A stretch of 64,000 bases of DNA from Fusobacterium varium (GCA_002356455.1 AP017968.1:1054001-1118000), one strand, 5' to 3'. Shown: positions 29,322 to 37,776, counted from the stretch's first letter. Translations and numbers: made by a program. The notes: a model not told the origin generated them from the sequence alone.

Positions 29322-29972
29322 TTGAAAAAATCTACAAATTTATTAATAGAAAATTTAATTATAAGATTTCCTAAATTAACTAATTGTAAGCAAGAAATAG
29401 AAAATTCAATATTAGAAATAGTAAATTGTTATAAAAATAAAGGGAAATTGCTAATTTGTGGCAATGGTGGAAGTGCTTCAGATTCTTTACATATAGTAGG
29501 AGAACTCATGAAAAGCTTTATTCTTCCAAGAAAATTAGAAAATAAATATATAGATAAAATTAAAAATACATTTCCACAAGAAGCAGAATATTTTATAAAT
29601 AACTTACAGAGCTCATTACCTGCAATAGCTTTGGTAAGTGAAATTTCATTGATAACAGCTTACAGTAATGATAATAATTCTGAACTTGTTTTTGCTCAAC
29701 AGGTATTAGGATATGGGAATGAAGGAGATATATTAATAGCTATAAGTACATCAGGAAATTCAAAAAATGTTATTTATGCTTCGCAAATATCTAAAATTAA
29801 AGGGATGAAAGTAATTTCGTTGACAGGAAAGTTTGGTGGAAAATTAAAAAATATATCAGATATAAATATAAATGTTGAAGAAAAAGAAACATATATTATT
29901 CAAGAATATCATTTACCAATTTACCATACTCTATGTTTAGGAGTAGAAAAAGAAATGTTTGGGGAGGAATAA
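29322..29972 (+). CDS. gmhA: Phosphoheptose isomerase (SIS domain)
   Basis: A 216-residue sedoheptulose-7-phosphate isomerase making D-glycero-D-manno-heptose 7-phosphate. The SIS-fold landmarks are LLICGNGGSASDSLHIVGEL, a serine/threonine run in IAISTSGNSKNVI, and the active-site glutamate and histidine in QEYHLPIYHTLC. It starts with TTG at 29322 behind AGAGGTG at a spacing of 7. The in-frame ATG at 29301 lies inside hddA without a ribosome site but cannot be excluded. It lies between hddA and hddC in the GDP-heptose set. Confidence 0.93.
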   Translation: MKKSTNLLIENLIIRFPKLTNCKQEIENSILEIVNCYKNKGKLLICGNGGSASDSLHIVGELMKSFILPRKLENKYIDKIKNTFPQEAEYFINNLQSSLPAIALVSEISLITAYSNDNNSELVFAQQVLGYGNEGDILIAISTSGNSKNVIYASQISKIKGMKVISLTGKFGGKLKNISDININVEEKETYIIQEYHLPIYHTLCLGVEKEMFGEE

Positions 29973-29974
29973 AA

Positions 29975-30646
29975 TTGGAAGCAATAGTACTAGCTGGAGG
30001 TTTTGGAACAAGATTAAAAGAAGTGGTATCAGATGTTCCTAAACCAATGGCTCCAGTAAATGGAAAACCTTTCTTAGAATATTTATTAAAAGATTTAAGT
30101 AAAAAAGGAATAAAGCATGCTATTTTAGCTGTTGGTTATAAAAAAGAAATAATAAAAGAATATTTTAAAAATAGATATGAAAATATTGAAATAACATATT
30201 CAGAAGAATTAACTCCTCTAGGAACAGGAGGAGCTATAAAAAAAGCTTTAAAGTTAGCTAAAGAAGAAGATGTTTTTATAGTTAATGGAGATACTTTCTT
30301 TGATATTGATTTAAAAGGAATGAAAGAATTTTACACTGAAAAAAAAAGCACCTTAACAGTTGCAGTAAAAGAAATGGAAAATTTTGATAGATATGGTTCT
30401 TTAGTAATAAAAGAAAATAGAATAATAGAATTTGAAGAAAAAAAGAAAAAAGATAGCGGAAAAATAAATGGAGGGATATATTTAATAAAAAAAGATTTAT
30501 TGGATAGAATAGAGAAAGAAAATTTTTCATTTGAAAAAGAAATATTAGAAGCTAAAAAAGTAGAAAAGTATTCGTATGAAAGTAAGGGATACTTTATAGA
30601 TATAGGAATACCTGAAGATTACTATTTATTTAAAGAAAAGAAATAA
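29975..30646 (+). CDS. hddC: D-glycero-alpha-D-manno-heptose-1-phosphate guanylyltransferase
   Basis: A 223-residue nucleotidyltransferase with the signature LAGGFGTRLKEVVSDVPKPMAPVNGKPF at residues about 5-32, GTGGAIKKAL, and VNGDTFFDID with the metal-binding aspartate. The family activates heptose 1-phosphate with GTP to give GDP-heptose. The TTG start at 29975 follows GGGGAGG at the right distance; the longer reading frame would begin inside gmhA. The C-terminal GIPEDYYLFKEK is typical of HddC. No gmhB phosphatase, needed before this step, is recognised next to it. Confidence 0.92.
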   Translation: MEAIVLAGGFGTRLKEVVSDVPKPMAPVNGKPFLEYLLKDLSKKGIKHAILAVGYKKEIIKEYFKNRYENIEITYSEELTPLGTGGAIKKALKLAKEEDVFIVNGDTFFDIDLKGMKEFYTEKKSTLTVAVKEMENFDRYGSLVIKENRIIEFEEKKKKDSGKINGGIYLIKKDLLDRIEKENFSFEKEILEAKKVEKYSYESKGYFIDIGIPEDYYLFKEKK

Positions 30647-30725
30647 GAATAAAAAATAATATATGTATATGTAAAACACACTATCAAAAAATTTAAAAAG
30701 ATACTTATTGAAAGGACAAGATAAA

Positions 30726-31856
30726 GTGCAAAAGATTATAGAAAGAGTTTTTATTTTTTTTGTTTTTTTTATAGTATATCTTCCAATGAGTGAGATAAGA
30801 AATATTTCATTTCATCAAATAATTTTATGGATTTTTATATTTTATTTTTACGTAAGAAATAAAACTAAAATAAAAAAAAAAGAATTTTTAATTTTTATAT
30901 TTATAATCTTAGAAGCTATTTTAATATTTTTTTATTATGACTATAAATATGTTAATTTTTTAAATGATAATATTCCAGATATTTGGTTTGAAATGGGAAG
31001 TTGGGGAAGGTTTAGCTATTTTAAAGGTCAGTATGAATCAATTGCCCAATTAGTACATATTTTAGAAAATTTTTTAATTTATTTTATATTTGAATTTAAG
31101 GTAAGTGTTACAGAAGAACAATTGAAAAAAGTAGTGCTATTAAATTTTATTTTTCAATTTATTGTCATATTATATCAAAAGTTTATATTAAATACATTTT
31201 GGCAATCAGGGACATTAGGTCATTCCCAAGCAATTGGAACCTTTTGTGTAATGATTTTGATTTTATTTGGATTTTCAAATAAAAAAAACAAAATAATTTC
31301 AATACTATCTATAATTCTTGTTTTTATATCTAAAAAAAATAGTAGCATAGCTGTAATGATATTTATAATGATATTTTATAAATATAGCTTATTAGCATTA
31401 TATCTAAGTGCTTTAGGAAATATAGTTTTGACAATTTTATTTTCTTGGATAGAGAAATTGAAAATAATATTTTTTTCTTTGATAAAATTTTTATTTAGTG
31501 AAGAAAGTTTATATACTTTAAAAATGAGATACATTATATGGGAAAATATATTTCTTTTAGTAATAAAAAAGAATTTTTTATTAGGCACAAATGGTATTAT
31601 AGTATCATTTCCAGAGAATGTAATATGGTATTTTTTACAACCTTATGGAATAGTTGGAATAATTATTATTTTATATTTCTTTTTTTATAAATGTAAAGAT
31701 AAAGCTCAAAAACATAATTTATTATTAAGTGCTTTTTTTCTTCAAGGAATAAGTTATTATGGTTTTTTAGTTCCACCTATGTCATATATGTTTTTTGCAT
31801 TATTAGGATTATATTCAAAAGAAAAAATAGAAAATAAAAAGGAGAAAATTAAATGA
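30726..31856 (+). CDS. O-antigen polymerase candidate (Wzy-like membrane protein)
   Basis: A 376-residue, very hydrophobic protein with about ten membrane segments and a larger periplasmic-type loop in the middle-to-late part (LKMRYIIWENI...NFLLGTNG). This is the usual look of Wzy and WaaL-type proteins, which are too variable for a firm sequence match. Its place in a locus with an initiating transferase and a Wzx flippase favours Wzy, which joins repeat units on the outer face of the inner membrane. GTG at 30726 follows AAAGGA at 9 bases; a TTG at 30708 is the alternative. The stop overlaps the start of the decayed transferase by four bases (ATGA). Confidence 0.68.
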   Translation: MQKIIERVFIFFVFFIVYLPMSEIRNISFHQIILWIFIFYFYVRNKTKIKKKEFLIFIFIILEAILIFFYYDYKYVNFLNDNIPDIWFEMGSWGRFSYFKGQYESIAQLVHILENFLIYFIFEFKVSVTEEQLKKVVLLNFIFQFIVILYQKFILNTFWQSGTLGHSQAIGTFCVMILILFGFSNKKNKIISILSIILVFISKKNSSIAVMIFIMIFYKYSLLALYLSALGNIVLTILFSWIEKLKIIFFSLIKFLFSEESLYTLKMRYIIWENIFLLVIKKNFLLGTNGIIVSFPENVIWYFLQPYGIVGIIIILYFFFYKCKDKAQKHNLLLSAFFLQGISYYGFLVPPMSYMFFALLGLYSKEKIENKKEKIK

Positions 31857-32250
31857 AAGTTTCAGTAATTATTCCAAATTATCATAGATAGCACATTTTA
31901 AAAGAAATAATACCTACCTATTTTCAGGCTGAGGTAAAAGAAGTAATAGAAAAGTTAATGAAAGAATTTTTAAAATTGAAATATTATAAATTGAAAAAAA
32001 TTCAAAACAAACAATGGCTAAAAATATAGGAATAGGAATGACTAATAAAGAAAATGAATATATTTATTTTTAAAATGATGATTTATATTGAAAGAAAATT
32101 CTATAAAGTATTTAATAAAAATATGATGCAGATTTAGTTAGAGTCAAAGCTTTATATTTATAAAATCAAAAAGAATTACAAAATTTAACTATAGAAAATT
32201 TAAATTTATTAAATTAATTTATAAAAAATTAGAATATGAAAATATTATAT
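31853..32250 (+). pseudogene. Decayed family 2 glycosyltransferase
   Basis: The reading begins MKVSVIIPNYHR, then a TAG stop, then HILKEIIPTYFQAEVKEVIEK. After an internal deletion and a frame change it continues TMAKNIGIGMTNKENEYIYF, stop, NDDLY, several stops, then ADLVRVKALYL. This matches, block by block, the intact transferase at 35417 (IIPTYNRAHLLMETIPTYIQ, QTAKNKGIELLNKECDYVYFGDDD, AMVGARALYA). The ATG overlaps the end of the Wzy candidate, so it was once part of the operon. Five or more stop codons and the shortening leave no functional product. Confidence 0.85.
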
Positions 32251-32291
32251 AAATATTATTTAAAAGATTGATAAACAAGGAGGGAAAAACT

Positions 32292-32927
32292 ATGGAAATA
32301 GTAGCTCATAGAGGTTGTTGGTATTCAGAGGAAGAAAAAAATACAAAAGAAGCTTTAATAAGAGCATTTGAAAAAAGATTTGGAATTGAAACTGATATCA
32401 GAGATAGAAATGGACAATTGGTGATAAGTCATAATATTTCAAATACTTCTTCTATATTATTAGAAGAAATTCTTCAAAAATATAAAGAAATAAATTCAAA
32501 TGTAGTTTTAGAATTAAATATAAAAGCAGATGGAATACAAGAAATGCTACAAGAAATAATGCATAAATATGAAATAAATAATTATTTTGTTTTTGATATG
32601 TCTATTCCAGAAATGGTAATAAGTAAAGCCATAGGAATTAATTTTTTCACAAGAAATAGTGACATTGAAGAACAATGCATTTTATATGAAGATGCAGAAG
32701 GAGTGTGGTTAGATAGTTTTTATATAGAAAATTGGTTAACTCCAGAAATTATACAAAATCATTTGAATAAGGGGAAAAAAATTAGTATTATATCTCCTGA
32801 AATACATGGTTTTAGTAATTTTTCTGTTTGGGAAATGTTAAAAAAGTATAAGTTTCATAAAAATAATAGAGTATATCTTTGTACAGATTTACCAATAAAA
32901 GCAAAGGAGTATTTTGAAAATGATTAA
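32292..32927 (+). CDS. Glycerophosphodiester phosphodiesterase-like protein
   Basis: A 211-residue protein with the GDPD active-site pattern: AHRGCW near the N terminus, FGIETDIRDRNGQLVISHN with the ETD metal ligands and second histidine, and a C-terminal IISPE/YLCTD part of the barrel. The family hydrolyses glycerophosphodiesters or related phosphodiesters. There is no signal peptide, so it is cytoplasmic. AAGGAGGG stands before the ATG at 32292; an in-frame ATG at 32268 lacks a ribosome site. It is shorter than typical GDPDs (about 240 residues) and heads a compact module with HAD, nucleotidyltransferase and cupin genes, suggesting a role in making or trimming a phosphate-linked substituent. 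That role is inference. Confidence 0.75.
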   Translation: MEIVAHRGCWYSEEEKNTKEALIRAFEKRFGIETDIRDRNGQLVISHNISNTSSILLEEILQKYKEINSNVVLELNIKADGIQEMLQEIMHKYEINNYFVFDMSIPEMVISKAIGINFFTRNSDIEEQCILYEDAEGVWLDSFYIENWLTPEIIQNHLNKGKKISIISPEIHGFSNFSVWEMLKKYKFHKNNRVYLCTDLPIKAKEYFEND

Positions 32928-33543
32928 AGCAATATTATTTGATATGGATGGAGTTTTGATTGATGCAAAAGATTGGCATTATGAAGCTTTAAATAAAGCT
33001 TTAGGATTATTTGGTTTAGAAATTAGTAGATATGACCATTTGCACACTTTTGATGGAATACCAACGAAAGTAAAATTAAAAATGTTAGGAGAACAATATT
33101 ATTTGCCAGAGGAGCTTCATCCATTTATAAATCAAATTAAACAAAAATACACTCAAGAATTAATAGAATTAAAATGTAAACCAATGTTTCATCATGAGTA
33201 TGCTTTATCAAAGCTAAAACAACAAGGATATAAAATAGCAGTTTGTTCCAATTCTATAAAAGCAACAATTGAAATGATGATGAAAAAGGCAGAATTAATA
33301 GAATATATTGATTTAATTATAAGTAATGAAGATGTAAAAAAAGCTAAACCAGATCCTGAAATGTATAATATGGCAATAAAAAAATTTGCTTTAAATCCAA
33401 TTGAATGTTTAGTAGTGGAAGACAATCCAAATGGAATAGCAGCAGCGAAAGCAAGTGGAGCTTTTGTATTACCTGTGGGAACTGTGTATGATGTTAATTA
33501 TGCAAATATAATGAAAGCAATAAAAAGGAGTGAAGAAAGATAA
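32920..33543 (+). CDS. HAD-superfamily phosphatase or phosphomutase (beta-PGM-like)
   Basis: A 207-residue HAD enzyme with the nucleophile motif FDMDGVLID (two aspartates), a helical cap, motif II CSNS, the motif III lysine (KKAKPDPEMY), and motif IV VVEDNPNG. This is subgroup I, like beta-phosphoglucomutase or sugar-phosphate phosphatases, not the GmhB heptose bisphosphatase type. The ATG at 32920 overlaps the end of the GDPD-like gene by eight bases; a TTG at 32914 is an alternative start. It is followed after two bases by the first of two nucleotidyltransferases, so it probably prepares or removes a phosphate on the same metabolite. Confidence 0.85.
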   Translation: MIKAILFDMDGVLIDAKDWHYEALNKALGLFGLEISRYDHLHTFDGIPTKVKLKMLGEQYYLPEELHPFINQIKQKYTQELIELKCKPMFHHEYALSKLKQQGYKIAVCSNSIKATIEMMMKKAELIEYIDLIISNEDVKKAKPDPEMYNMAIKKFALNPIECLVVEDNPNGIAAAKASGAFVLPVGTVYDVNYANIMKAIKRSEER

Positions 33544-33545
33544 TT

Positions 33546-34274
33546 ATGGTTAATATTTTAATCCCCTCTTTGGGAAATTCATTATTTTTTAAAGATAGTT
33601 ATTTTCCAAAACCAGTAATAGAAATTTTAGGAAAAACAATGTTAGAAAAAGTAATTGAAAATTATAAAGAAATACAAGAAAAACATTATATTTTTATTTT
33701 TGATGAAAAAAATTGCAATGAATTCCATTTAGATGATTCTGTTAAAAATTTAATTCAGTCAGAAATAGATATATTAATTTTAAAAAATATTACTAAAGGA
33801 GCATTATGTAGTTGTTTAATGGCAATAGAGAAAATAAATAATGATACTCCATTGATCATTGCTAATTGTGATCAAGTAATAGATATTGATTATAAAGAAG
33901 TTATTAATAAATTTAAAAGAGAGAATATAGAAGTAGGAATGATAACTTTTGATAGCATTCATCCTCGTTGGAGTTATATAAGGATTGAAGAAAATCAAGT
34001 AATAGAAGCAGCAGAAAAAAGACCTTTAAGTAAACATGCAATAGCTGGTTTTTATTATTATGAAAAAGGAAGTATTTTTGTAGAAACTGCAAAGAAATCA
34101 ATATTGAAAAATGAGAAATATAATGAAAACTTCTATATTTCTTCAACTATAAATCAAGCTATTTTATTAAGAAAAAAAGTTGGATATTATTCTATTCTAA
34201 GAGAAAAATATCACTCTTTCTATTCGCCAGAGAAAATTAAAGAATATGAAAAATGTATTAAGATAATAGATTGA
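33546..34274 (+). CDS. Diverged sugar-nucleotidyltransferase-like protein, signature loop degenerate
   Basis: A 242-residue protein with the same fold blocks as the neighbour at 34655: PKPVIEILGKTMLEKVIENY, ITKGALCSCLMAIEKI, LIIANCDQVIDID, and HPRWSYIRI. However, the N-terminal nucleotide-binding loop reads ILIPSLGNSLFF where the neighbour has IVIPMAGRGNRF. The glycine-rich G-x-G-x-R pattern with its catalytic arginine is missing. The metal-binding aspartate region (NCDQ) is kept. It may have changed substrate, become a regulatory partner of the second copy, or lost activity. It follows the HAD gene by two bases. Confidence 0.75.
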   Translation: MVNILIPSLGNSLFFKDSYFPKPVIEILGKTMLEKVIENYKEIQEKHYIFIFDEKNCNEFHLDDSVKNLIQSEIDILILKNITKGALCSCLMAIEKINNDTPLIIANCDQVIDIDYKEVINKFKRENIEVGMITFDSIHPRWSYIRIEENQVIEAAEKRPLSKHAIAGFYYYEKGSIFVETAKKSILKNEKYNENFYISSTINQAILLRKKVGYYSILREKYHSFYSPEKIKEYEKCIKIID

Positions 34275-34311
34275 GAAATTTACTATAAACAAATATTATA
34301 TGGAGAAATGT

Positions 34312-34638
34312 ATGAAAATAAATAGATTAGAAAATATGACTAGGGGATGGTTTATTGGAAATTTTGAACCAACTGTATTTAAAACAACTAATTGTGAAGT
34401 AGCTATAAAAAAATATAAAAATGGAAGTTATGAAGAAGAACATTTTCATAAAGTGGCAACTGAAATAACTGTTATTACAAAAGGAAAAGTAAAAATGTTT
34501 GGAGAAATTTTTAATGAAGGAACAATTATAGAAGTAGAACCTGGAGATATAACAGATTTTATGGCTATAGAAGATGCAGAAACTGTGGTAATTAAAATAC
34601 CTGGAATAAATAATGATAAATATTTAGTAAAAGAATAA
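34312..34638 (+). CDS. Small cupin-domain protein
   Basis: A 108-residue single-domain cupin. The first cupin motif is around YEEEHFHKVATEITVITKGKVKMFG, with histidines and a glutamate placed to bind a metal. The second is around VEPGDITDFMAIEDAETVVIK, where the usual histidine is not obvious. Cupins of this size in glycan loci are often sugar epimerases, isomerases or binding proteins. GGAG stands 6-7 bases before the ATG at 34312; an in-frame ATG at 34300 overlaps that ribosome site. Lying between the two nucleotidyltransferases, it probably acts on, or senses, the same activated intermediate. Function is not established. Confidence 0.72.
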   Translation: MKINRLENMTRGWFIGNFEPTVFKTTNCEVAIKKYKNGSYEEEHFHKVATEITVITKGKVKMFGEIFNEGTIIEVEPGDITDFMAIEDAETVVIKIPGINNDKYLVKE

Positions 34639-34654
34639 AGGAGAAAGGAAAATT

Positions 34655-35386
34655 ATGTTAAATATAGTAATCCCTATGGCAGGAAGGGGAAATCGTTTTA
34701 TACAAGCTGGATATGTAAACCCTAAGCCTCTAATAGATATATATGGTCATTTTATGATAGAGTATGTTATTAAAAATCTTAAACCAAATTGTGAACATAG
34801 ATTTATTTATATTTGTCAAAAAGAACATGCAGAAAAATTTAATTTAAAAACAATATTAAAAAAAATATCTTCTAATTGTGAAATTGTAACAGTGGATTAT
34901 ATTACAGAAGGAGCTGCATGTACTGTGCTTTTAGCTCAAAAATATATAGATAATGAAAATCCTTTAATGATAGCTAATAGTGATCAGTTTGTAAATATAA
35001 ATATAAATGATTATTTAGAAGCTCAAAAAGATTTGGATGGATTAATTATGACAATGCCAGCTAATCATCCTAAATGGAGTTATATTAAATATAATAAAGA
35101 AAAATATGTAAGTCTTGTAAGAGAAAAAGAAGTTATTTCTAATGAGGCAACAGTTGGAATATATAATTATAAACATGGGTCAGATTTTGTAAAATATGCA
35201 TATAAAATGATAGAGAAAAATATAAGGGTAAATAATGAGTTTTATGTAGCGCCTGTTTATAATGAAATGATTGAAAATAGGAAAAAAATAGGATTTTATA
35301 ATATTGGAGATAATATGTATGGAATAGGAGTGCCAGAAGATTTAGAAAAATTTATGGACTTGGATCTATGTAAAAAATTTTTTTAA
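34655..35386 (+). CDS. Nucleotidyltransferase (sugar or polyol phosphate type)
   Basis: A 243-residue protein of the nucleotide-diphospho-sugar transferase fold with an intact loop, IPMAGRGNRFIQAGY, followed by NPKPLIDIYG. It also has TEGAACTVLLA, the metal site IANSDQFVNI, and the HPKWSYIKY block shared with its diverged paralogue at 33546. Such enzymes activate a phosphorylated sugar or polyol with an NTP. GGAGAAAGGA lies before the ATG. It closes the GDPD-HAD-nucleotidyltransferase-cupin module and precedes a transferase gene. The substrate is unknown; the family includes CTP- and TTP-using enzymes of capsule loci. Confidence 0.85.
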   Translation: MLNIVIPMAGRGNRFIQAGYVNPKPLIDIYGHFMIEYVIKNLKPNCEHRFIYICQKEHAEKFNLKTILKKISSNCEIVTVDYITEGAACTVLLAQKYIDNENPLMIANSDQFVNININDYLEAQKDLDGLIMTMPANHPKWSYIKYNKEKYVSLVREKEVISNEATVGIYNYKHGSDFVKYAYKMIEKNIRVNNEFYVAPVYNEMIENRKKIGFYNIGDNMYGIGVPEDLEKFMDLDLCKKFF

Positions 35387-35416
35387 AATTAAATTTTTTG
35401 GAAAATGGAGAAAGAT

Positions 35417-36343
35417 ATGGAAGAGAATAGAGAAAAAAAAATAAGTATAATAATACCAACATATAATAGGGCACATTTACTAATGGAAACTATTCCAACT
35501 TATATTCAAAGAAATGTAAATATTATAGAAATAATCATTGTAGATGATTGTTCAAAAGATAATACTAAAGAGGTTATAGAAAAATTACAAAAAAAATACT
35601 CTATAATTAGATATTATAGATTAGAAACAAATAATAGGCAACAAACTGCTAAAAATAAAGGAATAGAATTATTAAACAAAGAGTGTGATTATGTATATTT
35701 TGGGGATGATGATTCTATATTACTTCCTAATTCATTAACTTATCTTATAGATACTTTAAGTAAGAGTGATGTAGCTATGGTAGGGGCCAGAGCCCTTTAT
35801 GCTAGAAGCTTAGATGATATTAAAAATTATTCAGAATTTATAAAAAAAAGTAAAAAATCTAAAAATAAAAAAATTGTTAATTTTGATAAAGATATTTTTG
35901 ATTTTGATTGTGAATATGAAAAACCTTTAGAAGTACCTGTAACAAATGCATTTTTTATGATAAAAAAAGAAATAATAGGAGAAACAAGATTTGATGTAAG
36001 ATATAAAGGCAATGCTTATAGAGAAGAAACTGATTTTACTCTAAGTATAAAGAAAAAAGTGAAAAAAATTATGTATGATTGTAGAGCTATTGGAATAAAT
36101 TATCCAAGAAATATAGCTACAGGTGGGGCACATAAAAAAGGAATTGTTGGAAAAATAATTTGGAATTATTGGGCTATAAAAAATAATAATATCTTTTTAG
36201 ATAAAAATTATAATTATTTGAAAAAAATAAATGAAGTAACTATTTCAAAAAATATTTTAAAAATTAAATTTATTTTTATTCAAATAAAAAGAATATTAAA
36301 AAATATAGTACAGAAGTTATTACTTAAAATAAAAATAGGATAA
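35417..36343 (+). CDS. Family 2 glycosyltransferase (intact paralogue of the decayed copy)
   Basis: A 308-residue GT-A transferase: KISIIIPTYNRAHLLMETIPTY, IIVDDCSKDNT, QQTAKNKGIELLN, and the metal site YVYFGDDDS, with a long basic C terminus. It is the intact relative of the pseudogene at 31853. The two flank the GDPD-HAD-nucleotidyltransferase-cupin module. GGAG stands before the ATG at 35417, with an in-frame ATG at 35405 as a less likely start. It may transfer the residue activated by the preceding nucleotidyltransferase. Donor and acceptor are unknown. Confidence 0.88.
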   Translation: MEENREKKISIIIPTYNRAHLLMETIPTYIQRNVNIIEIIIVDDCSKDNTKEVIEKLQKKYSIIRYYRLETNNRQQTAKNKGIELLNKECDYVYFGDDDSILLPNSLTYLIDTLSKSDVAMVGARALYARSLDDIKNYSEFIKKSKKSKNKKIVNFDKDIFDFDCEYEKPLEVPVTNAFFMIKKEIIGETRFDVRYKGNAYREETDFTLSIKKKVKKIMYDCRAIGINYPRNIATGGAHKKGIVGKIIWNYWAIKNNNIFLDKNYNYLKKINEVTISKNILKIKFIFIQIKRILKNIVQKLLLKIKIG

Positions 36344-36431
36344 ATAAAATTTTATTTATTTTATAATTATAACTATGAAAAAATAATTAATTTTTATATA
36401 AAAATTTGAATGAAGTAATATAGGAGAAATT

Positions 36432-37454
36432 ATGCAAAGAATAAAGAGAATAATAGCATTTTTTATTCCAGAATTATTAATAGTATTAATATCTAAATTA
36501 GACCCTCAAAACTTATGTTTTAAAAATTTTTTTTGGAATTTTACTTTTTATTTAAAAAAAAATAGTTATGAAGAGAAAATAAAATTTAAATCAAAAATAA
36601 AATTTGGAATTGTTGTTCAAGGACCTGTGATAGAAAAAGATGATTTTACTTATGAAGCATTAAAAGATTTACAAGACAGTTATCCAAATAATGAAATAGT
36701 ATTATCAACATGGAATGATCAAAATAAAGAAAAAATAAATAAAATTAAAGAATTAGGAATATATGTAATAGAAAATAATTATCCTAAAAGTGGAATGGAA
36801 AATATAAATTATCAAATTTATTCAACTTTATCTGGTATAAGATATTTAAAAAAATTAAAAGTAAATTATGTAATGAAACTTAGAACAGATCAAAAAATTT
36901 GTAAAAAAAATGTAGATATATTTTTATTTAATTTAATAAAAACTTTTACAGTAATAGATAGTGAAAATATACAAAAAGAAAGAATTATTGGAATAAATAT
37001 GAACACAATAAAATATAAACCATTTTCTTTTTCTGATTTATTTCAATTTGGAAATATAGAAGATATGGAAAAAATGTGGGATATTCCTTTAACTACAGAA
37101 TTATTTACTTTTAATGATAGAAAAAAATTAAATTGTTCTGTAGAGGAAATGGAAAAATTTCCTAATAGTGAAATGTATATTTATATGAATTTTTTAAAAA
37201 AAATAGGTTTTAAATTTGAATATAATTTGAAATCATATTATAAAAGTTTAAAAGAAAGAACAATTATAATAGATAAAAATACAATAGATCTTTATTGGTT
37301 TAAATATCATATTTTAGATTATGAAAAATATAGAATTTTAGAAGAAAAAATAGATTTTTTAGATTGGTTAAATATTTATACTGATTTTGAAAATTTAGAT
37401 TTTAAAGAATTGAATAAAATAGAAAAGAAAGTATTTAAAATGAAATTATATTAA
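36432..37454 (+). CDS. WavE-family lipopolysaccharide synthesis protein (probable glycosyltransferase)
   Basis: A 340-residue protein with the WavE core: FGIVVQGPVIEKDDFTYE, EIVLSTW, a NYQIYSTLSGI segment, and VMKLRTDQKI, which has the place of a metal-binding acidic site. WavE was named from Vibrio cholerae LPS core synthesis and is treated as a putative glycosyltransferase. A short hydrophobic stretch near the N terminus may bind the membrane. The sequence is extremely AT-rich, with lysine, isoleucine and asparagine in excess, more so than the housekeeping genes around the locus. AGGAGAA precedes the ATG. Confidence 0.82.
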   Translation: MQRIKRIIAFFIPELLIVLISKLDPQNLCFKNFFWNFTFYLKKNSYEEKIKFKSKIKFGIVVQGPVIEKDDFTYEALKDLQDSYPNNEIVLSTWNDQNKEKINKIKELGIYVIENNYPKSGMENINYQIYSTLSGIRYLKKLKVNYVMKLRTDQKICKKNVDIFLFNLIKTFTVIDSENIQKERIIGINMNTIKYKPFSFSDLFQFGNIEDMEKMWDIPLTTELFTFNDRKKLNCSVEEMEKFPNSEMYIYMNFLKKIGFKFEYNLKSYYKSLKERTIIIDKNTIDLYWFKYHILDYEKYRILEEKIDFLDWLNIYTDFENLDFKELNKIEKKVFKMKLY

Positions 37455-37776
37455 TTTTAATAGTCCTAAATACTAAAATAGTTAATTTTGAATTATAGTC
37501 AAGATATGAAAATTAATATTATTTTGAATAAGAAACTTATAGATGTTAAGTTATTTCTTAAAAATTTATAAAAAACATGGGAAATTTAGAGGGTCTGTAT
37601 TTAACTATAAAAAATAATGATTAGCTAGATTTTTGGTATTTTGATAATTATTTTTCTGGCAAGCATGTAGTAAAAATAAGATGTTTTATTTATATTGTGA
37701 TAAATAAAAAAATGTTTATATATTGAGGACATTTGAAAATTAAAAAAAATTAATTAAGGAGATAACAATATATAAT
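37455..37776. other. Gap with a possible decayed gene
   Basis: A 322-base stretch without an intact gene. Between about 37577 and 37725 one frame reads MGNLEGLYLTIKNND, stop, LDFWYFDNYFSGKHVVKIRC.... This looks more protein-like than the surrounding sequence and is interrupted by a single stop before it ends. I do not recognise the family, so it may be eroded glycosyltransferase or acyltransferase sequence. Nothing else is visible apart from the ribosome site of the next gene. Confidence 0.35.

Noticed and set aside
32920-33543. HAD protein as the missing heptose bisphosphatase GmhB
   Set aside because: Its motifs (FDMDGVLID, a helical cap, VVEDNPNG) place it with phosphoglucomutase-like HAD enzymes, and it lies in a different gene block from hddA-gmhA-hddC.
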